A stretch of DNA of 64,000 nt from Phycisphaerae bacterium (GTDB lineage Bacteria; Planctomycetota; Phycisphaerae; UBA1845), in the NCBI GenBank assembly GCA_029260215.1, contig JAJDDQ010000031.1, positions 124,001 through 188,000 on the forward strand, in the 5' to 3' direction. Of the stretch, positions 17,300 to 26,100 are shown piece by piece. The notes below the pieces were generated by a model. The model was given only the letters and a program-made list of their open reading frames with translations. It searched no databases and was not told the DNA's origin. Position 1 is the first letter of the stretch, and each line of letters starts with the position of its first letter. The position numbers and the translations under genes were made by a program.

Positions 17300-17497
17300 T
17301 CAGGTTTCGAGCGCGCCGGAAATCTCGACGTAAAGCCCGCGAACCCCGTCTCCGAAAGTCTGCAAGCCGACGATCGCAGCCACAATGATCACCGCGAGCA
17401 TGACGGCGTATTCCGCCGACGTCGGGCCATCGTCCTCGCGACAAAAATTCCGTCCCGCCGTCCATAGCCGAAGGCATGTATTCTTGAATGTCGTCAC
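17300..17497 (-). CDS. Flp/Fap-type IVb pilin
   Basis: A 65-residue minor-pilus subunit exported through a type IVb (Tad-like) assembly system. After a short basic leader comes the family core: EDDGPTSAEYAVMLAVII then a hydrophobic helix (VAAIVGLQTFGDGV), with the Glu and Tyr of the Flp motif. The prepilin peptidase would cut near the Gly of DGPTSAEY. The start is a GTG at 17497, chosen because GGAGG lies seven bases upstream; open frame further upstream is not family-like. No TadA, TadB or prepilin peptidase gene is adjacent, although a PilB/GspE ATPase gene is divergent to it 317 bases away. Confidence 0.85.
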   Translation of the reverse strand: MTTFKNTCLRLWTAGRNFCREDDGPTSAEYAVMLAVIIVAAIVGLQTFGDGVRGLYVEISGALET

Positions 17498-17814
17498 AGT
17501 ATTTCCTCCGTGAAAATAAGTCTTCGAAACCACTCTACAATCGTGTTTTCGAGGCGGCAAAGTCCGGATTTCCCCGGTTGCCCCTGGTCAGATAATGTGG
17601 GCCGACCCGGTCGTTGCGTTTGGTATCGAGTGCCTTAAGATCAGAAAATAAATGTTGTTACGTGCGATAGGGTTGGCGATATGGGACGTTTGCGAGATTT
17701 GCTCATCCGGGGCGGCGGTCGCGTGTAACAAGAAGGTGTGGAGATGTCCGCTTTTTGTGGGCAAGGCGTTTGGGACCTGGATTTTCAATTGACACTTGAA
17801 TCGGCGGTAATGGC
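17498..17814. other. Divergent promoter region between the pilin and PilB/GspE genes
   Basis: About 317 bases with no gene. Both flanking genes point away from it, so it must carry two promoters. An A/T-rich patch lies around 17640-17660 (AAAATAAATGTTG). I see no clear -35/-10 pair and no repeat. Confidence 0.4.
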
Positions 17815-19491
17815 GTGGCTTTAGGTGAAGTACTACTGAAGCGTGGGAAGATCACGGCGGACCAACTGAGCGACGCCCGGGCGAGCTGCAATAAGCCGAC
17901 CGATCGCGTCGAGTCCCAGTTGGTCAAAATGGGGTTCGCCAGCGAGCTGGACGTCCTCGAAGTCGTTGGCGAGCAGCTTTCGATCCCGGTTATTGACCTC
18001 GGATCCATCGAAGTGGACCGGGAACTGCTCAAGCTGGTCCCTTCGCGCATCGTGCATCGTTATCGGCTTTTCCCCGTTTCGCGCGAAAACGGCACCATCC
18101 GCATCGCCACAGCCAACGCACTGAACCTGTACGCCTTCGACGAGATCCGCATGCTCACCGGGTCGCGGGTCGAGCCACTGCTCGCCACCGAAGCCGACGT
18201 GCAGCGCTCGATCAACAAATATTACGGCGTCGGCGGTGAAACCATCGGAGCCATGGTGGCCGACGAGGGCATCGAACTCGTCACCGACGTTTCCGAGGAG
18301 GACAAAGACCTTATTGAGATGGCTCAGGAGGCCACCGTCGTCCGGTTGGTCAACGAGATTCTCCTTGAGGCTATTCGCGATCGTGCCAGCGATGTTCACA
18401 TCGAGCCCTACGAAGGCGGCCTGAAAATCCGATATCGCATCGACGGCGTGCTGCACACCACGAACGTGCCGCCGGAAATCCGCCGGTTTCACGCAGCCAT
18501 CGTCTCGCGTATCAAGATTCTGTCCAACCTCAACATCGCCGAGCATCGCCTGCCGCAGGACGGCGGTTTCAAGATTCGCGCCCAAAATCGGGATATCGAC
18601 CTGCGTGTCAGCATCATTCCCGCGGTCCACGGTGCTGCCGTCGTCATGCGAATCCTCGACAAGTCGTCCGCACTGTTAGGGCTTGAAGACCTGGGGATGG
18701 ATGGCAATGTGCTTACGCAATTCAACAAGATCATCCAGCAACCCTTCGGCATCATTCTGGTCACCGGGCCGACGGGTTCGGGCAAGACGACCACGTTGTA
18801 TTCCGCCCTGAACTCCATCAAGAGCGACAAGATCAAGATTCTCACGGTTGAAGACCCGGTCGAGTACCAGCTTGACGGGATCAATCAGGTGCAGATGCGT
18901 CCTAAAATCGGCCTGACCTTCGCGTCGGGCTTGCGGGCGTTCCTGCGTCACGATCCAGACGTTATTCTCGTCGGTGAGATTCGAGACCTCGAGACGGCTG
19001 AGGTCGCCATCAACGCATCGCTCACCGGTCACCTTGTGTTCAGCACGCTGCACACCAACGACGCTCCGACCGCCAACGCCCGTCTGCTGGACATGGGCGT
19101 CGAGCCGTTCCTGGTCAGTAGCGCCATCGGCGGAGTGCTGGCCCAGCGTCTTGTGCGAAAGATTTGTTCGGACTGCTGTGAGGAATTCACCCCTGATCCG
19201 GACAAGATTCCGCCGGACCTGGAACTCGAACCCGGGCAAAAACTCTCCCGTGGGAAAGGGTGCCGCGAGTGCCGGAACAGCGGCTATCGAGGCCGACTGG
19301 GCATTTTCGAGTTGATGACCATGAACGACAAACTTCGCGAAATGGTCGTCCGCCGGGCGTCGATCGGCGACATGGTCGTGGCCGCCCAGGAAAACGGGCT
19401 GGAACCCATGCGCACGGACGGCTGGGACAAGGTTCGCAAGGGTCTGACCTCGATCGAAGAAGTTGTGCGCGTGACCAAAGCCGGCCTGTAG
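17815..19491 (+). CDS. PilB/GspE-type secretion or pilus assembly ATPase
   Basis: A 558-residue hexameric motor ATPase for a type IV pilus or type II secretion system, at the cytoplasmic face of the inner membrane. An N-terminal MshEN-like domain (residues 1 to 140) is followed by the ATPase core. Walker A is GPTGSGKTTT near residue 322, then come the Asp box VEDPVEYQ, Walker B ILVGEIRD and the His box TGHLVFSTLHTND. A zinc site is formed by CSDC and CREC. The start is GTG at 17815 without a clear ribosome site. No pilC/gspF or gspD gene is next to it, so the machine is encoded elsewhere. Confidence 0.92.
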   Translation: MALGEVLLKRGKITADQLSDARASCNKPTDRVESQLVKMGFASELDVLEVVGEQLSIPVIDLGSIEVDRELLKLVPSRIVHRYRLFPVSRENGTIRIATANALNLYAFDEIRMLTGSRVEPLLATEADVQRSINKYYGVGGETIGAMVADEGIELVTDVSEEDKDLIEMAQEATVVRLVNEILLEAIRDRASDVHIEPYEGGLKIRYRIDGVLHTTNVPPEIRRFHAAIVSRIKILSNLNIAEHRLPQDGGFKIRAQNRDIDLRVSIIPAVHGAAVVMRILDKSSALLGLEDLGMDGNVLTQFNKIIQQPFGIILVTGPTGSGKTTTLYSALNSIKSDKIKILTVEDPVEYQLDGINQVQMRPKIGLTFASGLRAFLRHDPDVILVGEIRDLETAEVAINASLTGHLVFSTLHTNDAPTANARLLDMGVEPFLVSSAIGGVLAQRLVRKICSDCCEEFTPDPDKIPPDLELEPGQKLSRGKGCRECRNSGYRGRLGIFELMTMNDKLREMVVRRASIGDMVVAAQENGLEPMRTDGWDKVRKGLTSIEEVVRVTKAGL

Positions 19492-19695
19492 CGCACGATA
19501 GCGCACGATAAGGTACTGGTTCCGTCCTCCGCACCGCAGGCGGCGGGATTTTCTCGCAACAATCAACGTGATTCGCCTCTTCCTCCCCTTCTGTGTGAAG
19601 CTTGGTTTTGGCGCAACCTCCGGTTACAACATGGTTTATGCGGACTAGAAGCTGTGAATCTTTTGCGCGGACGGTCTAACCGACGGGTTTGACGT

Positions 19696-20331
19696 GTGTC
19701 TATTGGTGCAGACGTGGAAGAACGGTCGGATCGGTCAAGCGAGGAGGCGGCACACGATGCTCGGTTGGTGGAACAGGTCCGCCGCGGGCACAGTTCTTCG
19801 TTTGACGAGTTGGTGAAGCGTCATCAGCGGAAGGTTTTCGCGGTGGCTTATCGGTTGCTCAGTCATCGTGACGACGCCTGGGATGTGGCTCAGAATGCGC
19901 TGTTGCGGGCTTATCGGAGCCTGGATCAGCTTGACGATCCAGGCCGATTCGCACCGTGGCTGATGCGTATCGCACGGAATCTGTCGCTCAACTACCGTCG
20001 TTCGCGCTCGCGGACCGCGATGGGTGAGCTGGGCGAGGTTGTCGAAGCGACGCAGGCCACGCTTCGGGCGGCGGACGGTACGGTGCGTTCGACGGGGGGA
20101 AACGACGGCGGGGGTTTGGAGGATGTGCGGTCAGCCGTCGCGAAAGCGATGGGCGACCTGCCGGACAAGCAGCGGATGGCGCTCGTGCTGTCGAGCGTCG
20201 AAAAGGTGCCGCAAAAAGAGATTGCTGAAATGCTTGGCTGTACGGTTGAGCTGGTGAAGTGGAACGTGTTTCAGGCACGCAAGACGTTGAAGGAATCGCT
20301 GGCGAAATTCATGCCATCGAATGAGGATTGA
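19696..20331 (+). CDS. ECF sigma factor
   Basis: A 211-residue extracytoplasmic-function sigma factor. Region 2 is clear: FDELVKRHQRKVFAVAYRLL then DDAWDVAQNALLRAYRSLDQ, and APWLMRIARNLSLNYRRS fits regions 2.3-2.4. Region 4 holds GDLPDKQRMALVLSSVEK and a helix-turn-helix KEIAEMLGCTVELVKWNVF. A Gly-rich linker separates them. The start is GTG. A gene with one membrane segment follows after 3 bases, then an exported protein, so the three likely form one sigma/anti-sigma signalling unit. Confidence 0.92.
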   Translation: MSIGADVEERSDRSSEEAAHDARLVEQVRRGHSSSFDELVKRHQRKVFAVAYRLLSHRDDAWDVAQNALLRAYRSLDQLDDPGRFAPWLMRIARNLSLNYRRSRSRTAMGELGEVVEATQATLRAADGTVRSTGGNDGGGLEDVRSAVAKAMGDLPDKQRMALVLSSVEKVPQKEIAEMLGCTVELVKWNVFQARKTLKESLAKFMPSNED

Positions 20332-20334
20332 CCA

Positions 20335-20892
20335 TTGACGCGACCTGGCGAGGACAACAAGGGAATCGAGTTTCGCGTCAGCGAAATGCTCGACGGCCAG
20401 TTGGGCGAAGTTGAGCGGGCGAAGATCGAGGGTGACGCGCTCGCCAAGGCGACGGCGGAGGATTACCGGGCTGTTGACGGCTTGGTTGAGGCGTGGAGTC
20501 GCGATGTGCCGGAGGTCGACTGGTCGGCCTTTGAGCGTGAGGCGGCAGAGCGTCGTGCGGGCGTTTATCGGCGGGACCGTTTGCGTTTTGCGATACGCCT
20601 GTTCGCGCCCGTGGCCGCTGCGGCTGCGATTGTGCTGACGTTCATCACGATGGATTGGCCTGTGCGGACGAACAATGGCGTCATTGACACTGTGACGCAG
20701 GCGTATGAAGTCGAAGTTTCGGTTTCGCGCCCCGAAGAGTCTGAATTTGAAGAGGGGTCTATGGTTTCGGTTGTCAGGTATGGGCCTGCTGATGGCGAAC
20801 GTGTTGTGGAATCTCGGGCGGAAAGCGCAACGGTGGTCATCGCATACGCTTCGGTGGGCGGTGGCGACGGTATGTGGGGGTCGCGATGGTGA
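20335..20892 (+). CDS. Putative anti-sigma factor with one membrane segment
   Basis: A 185-residue protein with a cytoplasmic N-terminal half (FRVSEMLDGQLGEVERAKIE, like the first helices of anti-sigma domains), one membrane segment at about residues 85 to 105 (RLFAPVAAAAAIVLTFITM) and an acidic outer part. It begins with TTG three bases after the sigma gene, the standard coupling of an ECF factor to its anti-sigma factor. No zinc motif is visible. The assignment rests on position and topology. Its end overlaps the region where the next gene begins. Confidence 0.6.
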   Translation: MTRPGEDNKGIEFRVSEMLDGQLGEVERAKIEGDALAKATAEDYRAVDGLVEAWSRDVPEVDWSAFEREAAERRAGVYRRDRLRFAIRLFAPVAAAAAIVLTFITMDWPVRTNNGVIDTVTQAYEVEVSVSRPEESEFEEGSMVSVVRYGPADGERVVESRAESATVVIAYASVGGGDGMWGSRW

Positions 20893-20906
20893 AAACTAGG
20901 AACAGT

Positions 20907-22007
20907 ATGAAGAAACATCCCAGCCTGCGGTTCGTGGCTTATGTGTTTGTCGCGGTTCTGTGTCTGTCGATGGCTGGACGTGTGACCGCACAGCCCGATC
21001 TTGAATCGCTGGTTCATCAAGCTCTGGACCAGAAAATTACGCTGGAGGTTAAGGATAAGCCGTTGTCATCGGCGTTTCTGAAGGTGGCGGAGCAAACAGG
21101 TGTGTCGGTCACGATCAAGCCGTCGGTGCTCGCTTTGCTGCCGTATGGGGCTGACACGCGCATGAACGCGCGCATCGTCGATACGCCGCTGCGTGTGGGT
21201 ATTGAGCGTTTGCTGACGCCGTTGGGTTTGACCTATCGCGTTGAAGGCGGTGGCCTGGAAGTGATTCCAACGGAGCCATTGAGGCGCATCGTGGGGCGGG
21301 CGACATGGGATGAATTGGAGACGATCGCGTGGTTACGCAGGACTGAGTTCACCGGCGACGATGTGCAGAAGGAGGAATTGTCGCGGCGGTTGCGGTTCGA
21401 GGATTACAACAAACTGCCTGAGCCGTTGCTGAGGCTTTTCCAGGCAATGCAGGATAGTGGTGCCGGCACCCTGGATGAGGTTCTGACCGCCGCGCTCGGA
21501 GAGGGCAGGCCTTGGTATCCATCAGGCAAGCGCATCGTCGTAACCGGGGTTCTTCAACAGAGTCAACGCGAGCTAAAGCGTCGCGTGACATTGACCGCCA
21601 GCCACAAGCCGCTCTTTGACATTTTGACGGACTTGTCGAATCAGGCGGGCATCAGAATAATTTACGGGCCTGATGCGCTCGTCTCCCTGCCGATCCGGGC
21701 GCAAAAAGACTTTTCGATTGTCCTCAAGAATGCGACGGTCGAGCAAGCACTGGAAGAAATCAAGGCGGCTACGGGCTTGACGTATCAGCTCTATGTCGGC
21801 GGCGTGATTATCAATCGTGGTAGTCGGCGGAAAGCGGAATCGCGCGAGCGCGTCGGAGCGGTCCTGGTAATTCCCGGTCGTGGGGAAATTCCCATTTACG
21901 AAAGCGATATGTCGCCCGAGACGCGCAAGGCCCTCGACGAGCTGATTGATCGCCTGATGCGGGCGATTCCTGACGAGAGTGAAGAGTCACCGGACGCCGA
22001 TCAGTAG
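20907..22007 (+). CDS. Exported protein with two secretin-N/STN-like domains
   Basis: A 366-residue protein with a signal peptide (MKKHPSLRFVAYVFVAVLCL...AQ). Two similar alpha/beta repeats can be seen. The first, at about residues 35 to 125, has VKDKPLSSAFLKVAEQTGVS and LRVGIERLLTPLGLTYRVEG. The second, at about 235 to 320, has ASHKPLFDILTDLSNQAGIR and VEQALEEIKAATGLTYQLYV. This pattern is that of the secretin/TonB short N-terminal (STN) domain. There is no secretin barrel. It is the third gene after an ECF sigma factor, so it could be a surface sensor or target. I start at ATG 20907 (AGGAA upstream); ATG 20886 and GTG 20874 are alternatives. Confidence 0.65.
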   Translation: MKKHPSLRFVAYVFVAVLCLSMAGRVTAQPDLESLVHQALDQKITLEVKDKPLSSAFLKVAEQTGVSVTIKPSVLALLPYGADTRMNARIVDTPLRVGIERLLTPLGLTYRVEGGGLEVIPTEPLRRIVGRATWDELETIAWLRRTEFTGDDVQKEELSRRLRFEDYNKLPEPLLRLFQAMQDSGAGTLDEVLTAALGEGRPWYPSGKRIVVTGVLQQSQRELKRRVTLTASHKPLFDILTDLSNQAGIRIIYGPDALVSLPIRAQKDFSIVLKNATVEQALEEIKAATGLTYQLYVGGVIINRGSRRKAESRERVGAVLVIPGRGEIPIYESDMSPETRKALDELIDRLMRAIPDESEESPDADQ

Positions 22008-22028
22008 AGCCGATTCAAAAGCATACCT

Positions 22029-22084
22029 GGTGATTTTCGGTTGTGGAGTTTTGGGAAGTCCGCGCGGACTGAAGTTCGCGGCTC
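22029..22084 (-). repeat. Palindromic dispersed repeat, family B, copy 2
   Basis: Reverse-orientation copy: TCCGCGCGGACTGAAGTTCG continues to CGGCTC at 22084. The flank GGTGATTTTCGGTTGTGG at 22029-22046 matches the flank of copy 1, so about 56 bases are shared. It lies between the convergent ends of the STN gene and kdsA, where its hairpin might also end transcripts. Confidence 0.75.
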
Positions 22085-22100
22085 GTTGGATTTGCCTGCG

Positions 22101-22925
22101 TTATGCGAGATCGTTTATGGCGTCGCGGACTCGGGCGCACTTTGTGAGAATCGATTCCAACTCAACCAGGGGCCAAACGGTGGCGGCGTCGCTTTTGGCG
22201 TTGTCGGGGTCGTCATGGACTTCCAGAAACAGTGCGTCACAACCGGCTGCGACGGCTGCGGCTGCGAGTGTGGGGGCGTATTGGCGTTGCCCGCCGCTTG
22301 CGTTGCCCGCTTCGCCGGGCAGTTGGCAACTGTGTGTGGCATCGAACACGACGGGGGCGAAGGTGCGCATGCGTGGAATGGCGGTCATGTCGTTCACCAG
22401 GCGGTTGTACCCGAAGAACGTGCCGCGCTCGGTCAGCAGCAGATTTTGATTGCCGGTCGATCGTACTTTTTGGATGGCGTTGCCCATTTCCTCGGGCGAC
22501 ATGTACTGCCCTTTTTTGACGTTGACGGCCACTCCGGTGTTGCCGGCGGCTAGGAGCAGGTCGGTTTGTCTGCACAGAAAAGCCGGAATCTGGATGCAGT
22601 CCAGCACCTCGCCCGCGGGGGCTGCGTGGGCGGCTTCGTGAATATCGGAGAGCACGGGCAGGCCGATGTCTCGTTTGACGCGATCGAGGATGGCCAACCC
22701 GTCGGTCAGCCCCGGTCCCCGGAAGGAGTCGATGGAGGAGCGATTGGCTTTGTCGAAGCTGGCTTTGAAAATCAGCGGCAGGTTCAGGGTCTGGCACACG
22801 TCGTGGATGGCTGCCGCAAGCCCCAGCGAGTGTTCGAGGGACTCGATCACGCAAGGCCCGGCGATGACGGTCAGCGGCCGACCTGGACCGATTCTGACGC
22901 CTGCAATGCTTGCCGTTTCTGACAT
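22101..22925 (-). CDS. kdsA: 3-deoxy-D-manno-octulosonate 8-phosphate synthase
   Basis: KdsA condenses phosphoenolpyruvate with arabinose 5-phosphate to Kdo 8-phosphate, for the inner core of LPS. At 274 residues the length is normal. Motifs: VIAGPCVIES, FKASFDKANRSS, VLSDIHE, NVKKGQYMSP, ERGTFFGYN, DATHSCQLPG and FLEVHDDP. The Cys in AGPC, with the later His, Glu and Asp, indicates the metal-dependent class (as in Aquifex) rather than the E. coli class, which has Asn there. I start at ATG 22925; a much longer open frame upstream is not family-like. It is divergent from the lipid operon. Confidence 0.95.
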   Translation of the reverse strand: MSETASIAGVRIGPGRPLTVIAGPCVIESLEHSLGLAAAIHDVCQTLNLPLIFKASFDKANRSSIDSFRGPGLTDGLAILDRVKRDIGLPVLSDIHEAAHAAPAGEVLDCIQIPAFLCRQTDLLLAAGNTGVAVNVKKGQYMSPEEMGNAIQKVRSTGNQNLLLTERGTFFGYNRLVNDMTAIPRMRTFAPVVFDATHSCQLPGEAGNASGGQRQYAPTLAAAAVAAGCDALFLEVHDDPDNAKSDAATVWPLVELESILTKCARVRDAINDLA

Positions 22926-23005
22926 GTAAATTCCGACCTTTCCACAGGTAACGACGGTATCTTTGTCCGATTGTGTGGTCCGTGTGCGTACTGGGGCCTG
23001 TTCGC

Positions 23006-23032
23006 TTGACAATTGGCCCAAAGCCTTATGAT
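23006..23032 (+). promoter_or_regulatory. Candidate sigma-70-like promoter for the lipid operon
   Basis: TTGACA at 23006-23011 and TATGAT at 23027-23032 are good -35 and -10 boxes. The spacer is only 15 bases, shorter than the ideal 17. They lie about 160 bases before the GTG of the 1437-residue enzyme, leaving a long G-rich leader. Confidence 0.4.
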
Positions 23033-23191
23033 ACACGGAATTAGGGATACGTAGAGGGGGGGGCGCGCGCGAGTTCGTCGATGCGGGCGGGCCTCGGTCT
23101 CGATTGAAGCCGGTGTTGGTTCGCGCAGACCGTCTCGAAAGGTGTCGGGCGGTGGTCGGTTCCTTAGAGGGGCGTTGGAAACGGTGAAGCC

Positions 23192-26100
23192 GTGATTGCA
23201 CAAGCTGAAACCCGTCAAGCCCGGATCGCGGAACGGTTGGCCGGCGAGCACATCCTCGTGACCGGTTCCACCGGTTTTCTGGCCAAGATTTTCGTCGAAA
23301 AATTATTGCGCTCCGTGCCTGATGTGGGTTCTATTTGTCTCCTGGTGCGTCCGCGCGCCGACGGGACTGCGGCTGGACAGCGTGTCCGACGCGACGTGAT
23401 CGGCAGCAGTGCGTTTGATCGCCTGCGTGCCGTCCTCGGCCCGGGTTTTGAAGAATACTGGCGGTCGAAGATCGACGTTGTTTCGGGCGATTTGACGCAG
23501 GACAGGCTTGGGCTGTCGAAAAAGAACTACGCAGCGCTGGCCCGGCGGGTGACGGTCGTGGTCAACAGTGCAGCCACCGTTACATTTGACGAGCGGCTTG
23601 ATGCTGCGCTCGCGTTGAACGTCGAAGGCCCGCGCCGGCTGCTGCGCTTTGCGAAGGACGCGGGCAACGTGCCATTTTTGCACGTCTCGACTGCGTACGT
23701 CAGCGGCGTGCGACGGGGGGACATCCCCGAGGAATTGACACCGGCTGGTCATTCCGTCGCATCGTACATCGACTCGAAGAATGGCAAGCCTGACGTCGCG
23801 GCTGACTTTGACATCGAACAAACGCTCGCTCGCCTGTACGGCAAGGTCGAGGACGTAGTGGCCGAGCATGGTGGAGCCGGCTCGCGTGCCCGGCGCGATT
23901 TGATCGCGGTCGGCATGGATTATGCACAGGAGCATGGCTGGAACGATACGTATACCTGCACGAAATGGCTGGCGGAGCAGTTTCTGGCCCGTGATCGCGA
24001 TCAGGTTCCGTTGGTGTTGCTGCGTCCGGCTATTATCGAAGGCAGCTACGACGAGCCGGCGCCGGGCTGGATCGATGGTTTGCGCATGGCGGACCCGCTG
24101 ATTCTCGCGTTTGGCCGTGGCAAGCTGAAGGAATTCCCGGCGGACAAGTCGGTCGCGCTCGATTTTATCCCCGTAGACTTTGTGGCCAACGCGATGGTGG
24201 CAGTTCTGCCGGCGGGTCGGAAGAAACCGATGCTGGAGGTTTACCAGTGTGCGTCGAGCGGTCGCAACCCGGTGCGCATGACGGAGATAATTCGCTCGGT
24301 GTCGCAGGCATTCCGCAAGCGCCCGATGCGGGATGACTCCGGGCGTCCGATTCGCGTTTCGGATATGCAATGTATCCCGCGTGACGAGTTCCTCCGCCGC
24401 TGGCAACGACGACTGAAGTTCATCCGGCGGATGCGCGGGTTCCTGAAATCGACGAAGATCGCACCGCGCTATCGCAAGAAGCTGGCCTCCGTCGAGGCGC
24501 AGGTCGCGCAGCTCATCTACTTCGTGAAGATTTACGCGCCGTACACGCATCTTGATTGCCGATTCCTGGATGACAAGTTGCATTCCGTGTTTGAATCGAT
24601 GCATCCGGAGGATCAAAAGCAGTTTTCGTTCGACGTAGCCCGCATCGACTGGCGGGATTACATCGTCAATCGGCACGTTGTGGGCGTGCGACACTTTGTG
24701 CTCGGTTCGGGTACGGAACTCGAAGCGCCCATGCTGGCGGCTGGCTACGCTGTCGAGGAGGAATCGCCCGCGGCTCCGTCGCCGATGCAGGTGTTGGCGC
24801 CGTTGCGTGGCGAGTCGATATTCTCTGTCATCGAAAACGCCGCCGTCCGTTACCCCAAGCGCATCGCGTTGCAGGTTTGTCGCGACGGCCGCTGGACACG
24901 CTGCACGTACAAGCAGCTTCTCAACACGACGGCTGCCGTTTCGAGACGGTTTCAGGAGCAAGGCCTGTCGCAGGGCGATCACATCGCCATCTATTGCGAG
25001 AATGGGCCGGAATGGGGTCTGACCTACATCGCAGCCATGCGCAGCGGCCTGACAGTCGTTCCGCTGGACAAGCAGCTGCCAGCTTCGACGGCCGTCGGGA
25101 TGGCGGAATTCGCCGATGTGAAGCTGTTCTGTGCAGCGCCGGGCGTGCTGAAGGATATTCAATCTGCAGTGGACGCTGAATCGACCATGAAGATCGTCGC
25201 GCTGGATGCGACGTTTGTGCCGCCACCAGGTACCGCCCGCGATCCAGGGCCTGAGCCTGCGAGCGTGCCGGGCGATGCCGTTGCGTCGATCGTGTTCACG
25301 TCAGGCACGACGCTCGCGCCCAAGGGTGTCATGCTGCGGCACGCGAACTTCCTGGCCAACGCGCGCAGTCTGGTACACGTCCAATCCGTACATGCCGACG
25401 ATCAGTTTCTGTCGGTGCTGCCCATGCACCACGTTTTCGAGTTTACCGGCGGATTTCTCGTGCCGCTCTCCAATGCGTCCACGGTGACGTATGTGGAGAA
25501 CCTCAACGCGACCGAAATTCTCGAAACCATGCAGGCGACTGGCACAACGGTGATGATGGTGGTCCCCCGACTGCTCAAACTGTTTCACGATGGCATCATG
25601 CGCGAAGTCGACAATCGCGGATGGTTGGCCCGCAAGGTGTTCAGCCTGCTCGGCTGGATCGGCGATCGCGCCGGCGGTGAATTGTGCAAGAAGCTGTTCG
25701 CCCCGGTCCACAAGAAATTCGGCGGGCGATTGCGCATGTTCGTGTGTGGTGGATCGGCGCTGCCATCCTGGTTGTTCCTCGCGTTTCGGCGGCTTGGATT
25801 CCCGGTGTACGAAGGTTACGGCCTGACTGAGACGTCGCCGGTTTTGACAGTCAACCCCAATGGCGATCCGCGGGCTGGGTCGGTCGGCCTGCCGCTGCCG
25901 GAAACAGAGCTTGAAATCCGCAATCAGGACACATCGGGCGTGGGCGAACTCTTCGTCCGAAGCCCCAGCGTGATGGCGGGCTATTACAAGAACAAAGACG
26001 CCACAGCCGAAGTGCTGGAGGAAGATTGGTTTCGAACCGGCGATCTGTGCCGGCGGGATGCCGACGGGTTCGTCTATGTGGCTGGCCGGGCGAAGGATGT

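Noticed and set aside
23303-25162. A 619-codon antisense frame inside the multifunctional lipid enzyme gene
   Set aside because: It lies wholly opposite a gene with clear reductase and ligase motifs; the translation is Arg/His-rich and unlike a protein family.
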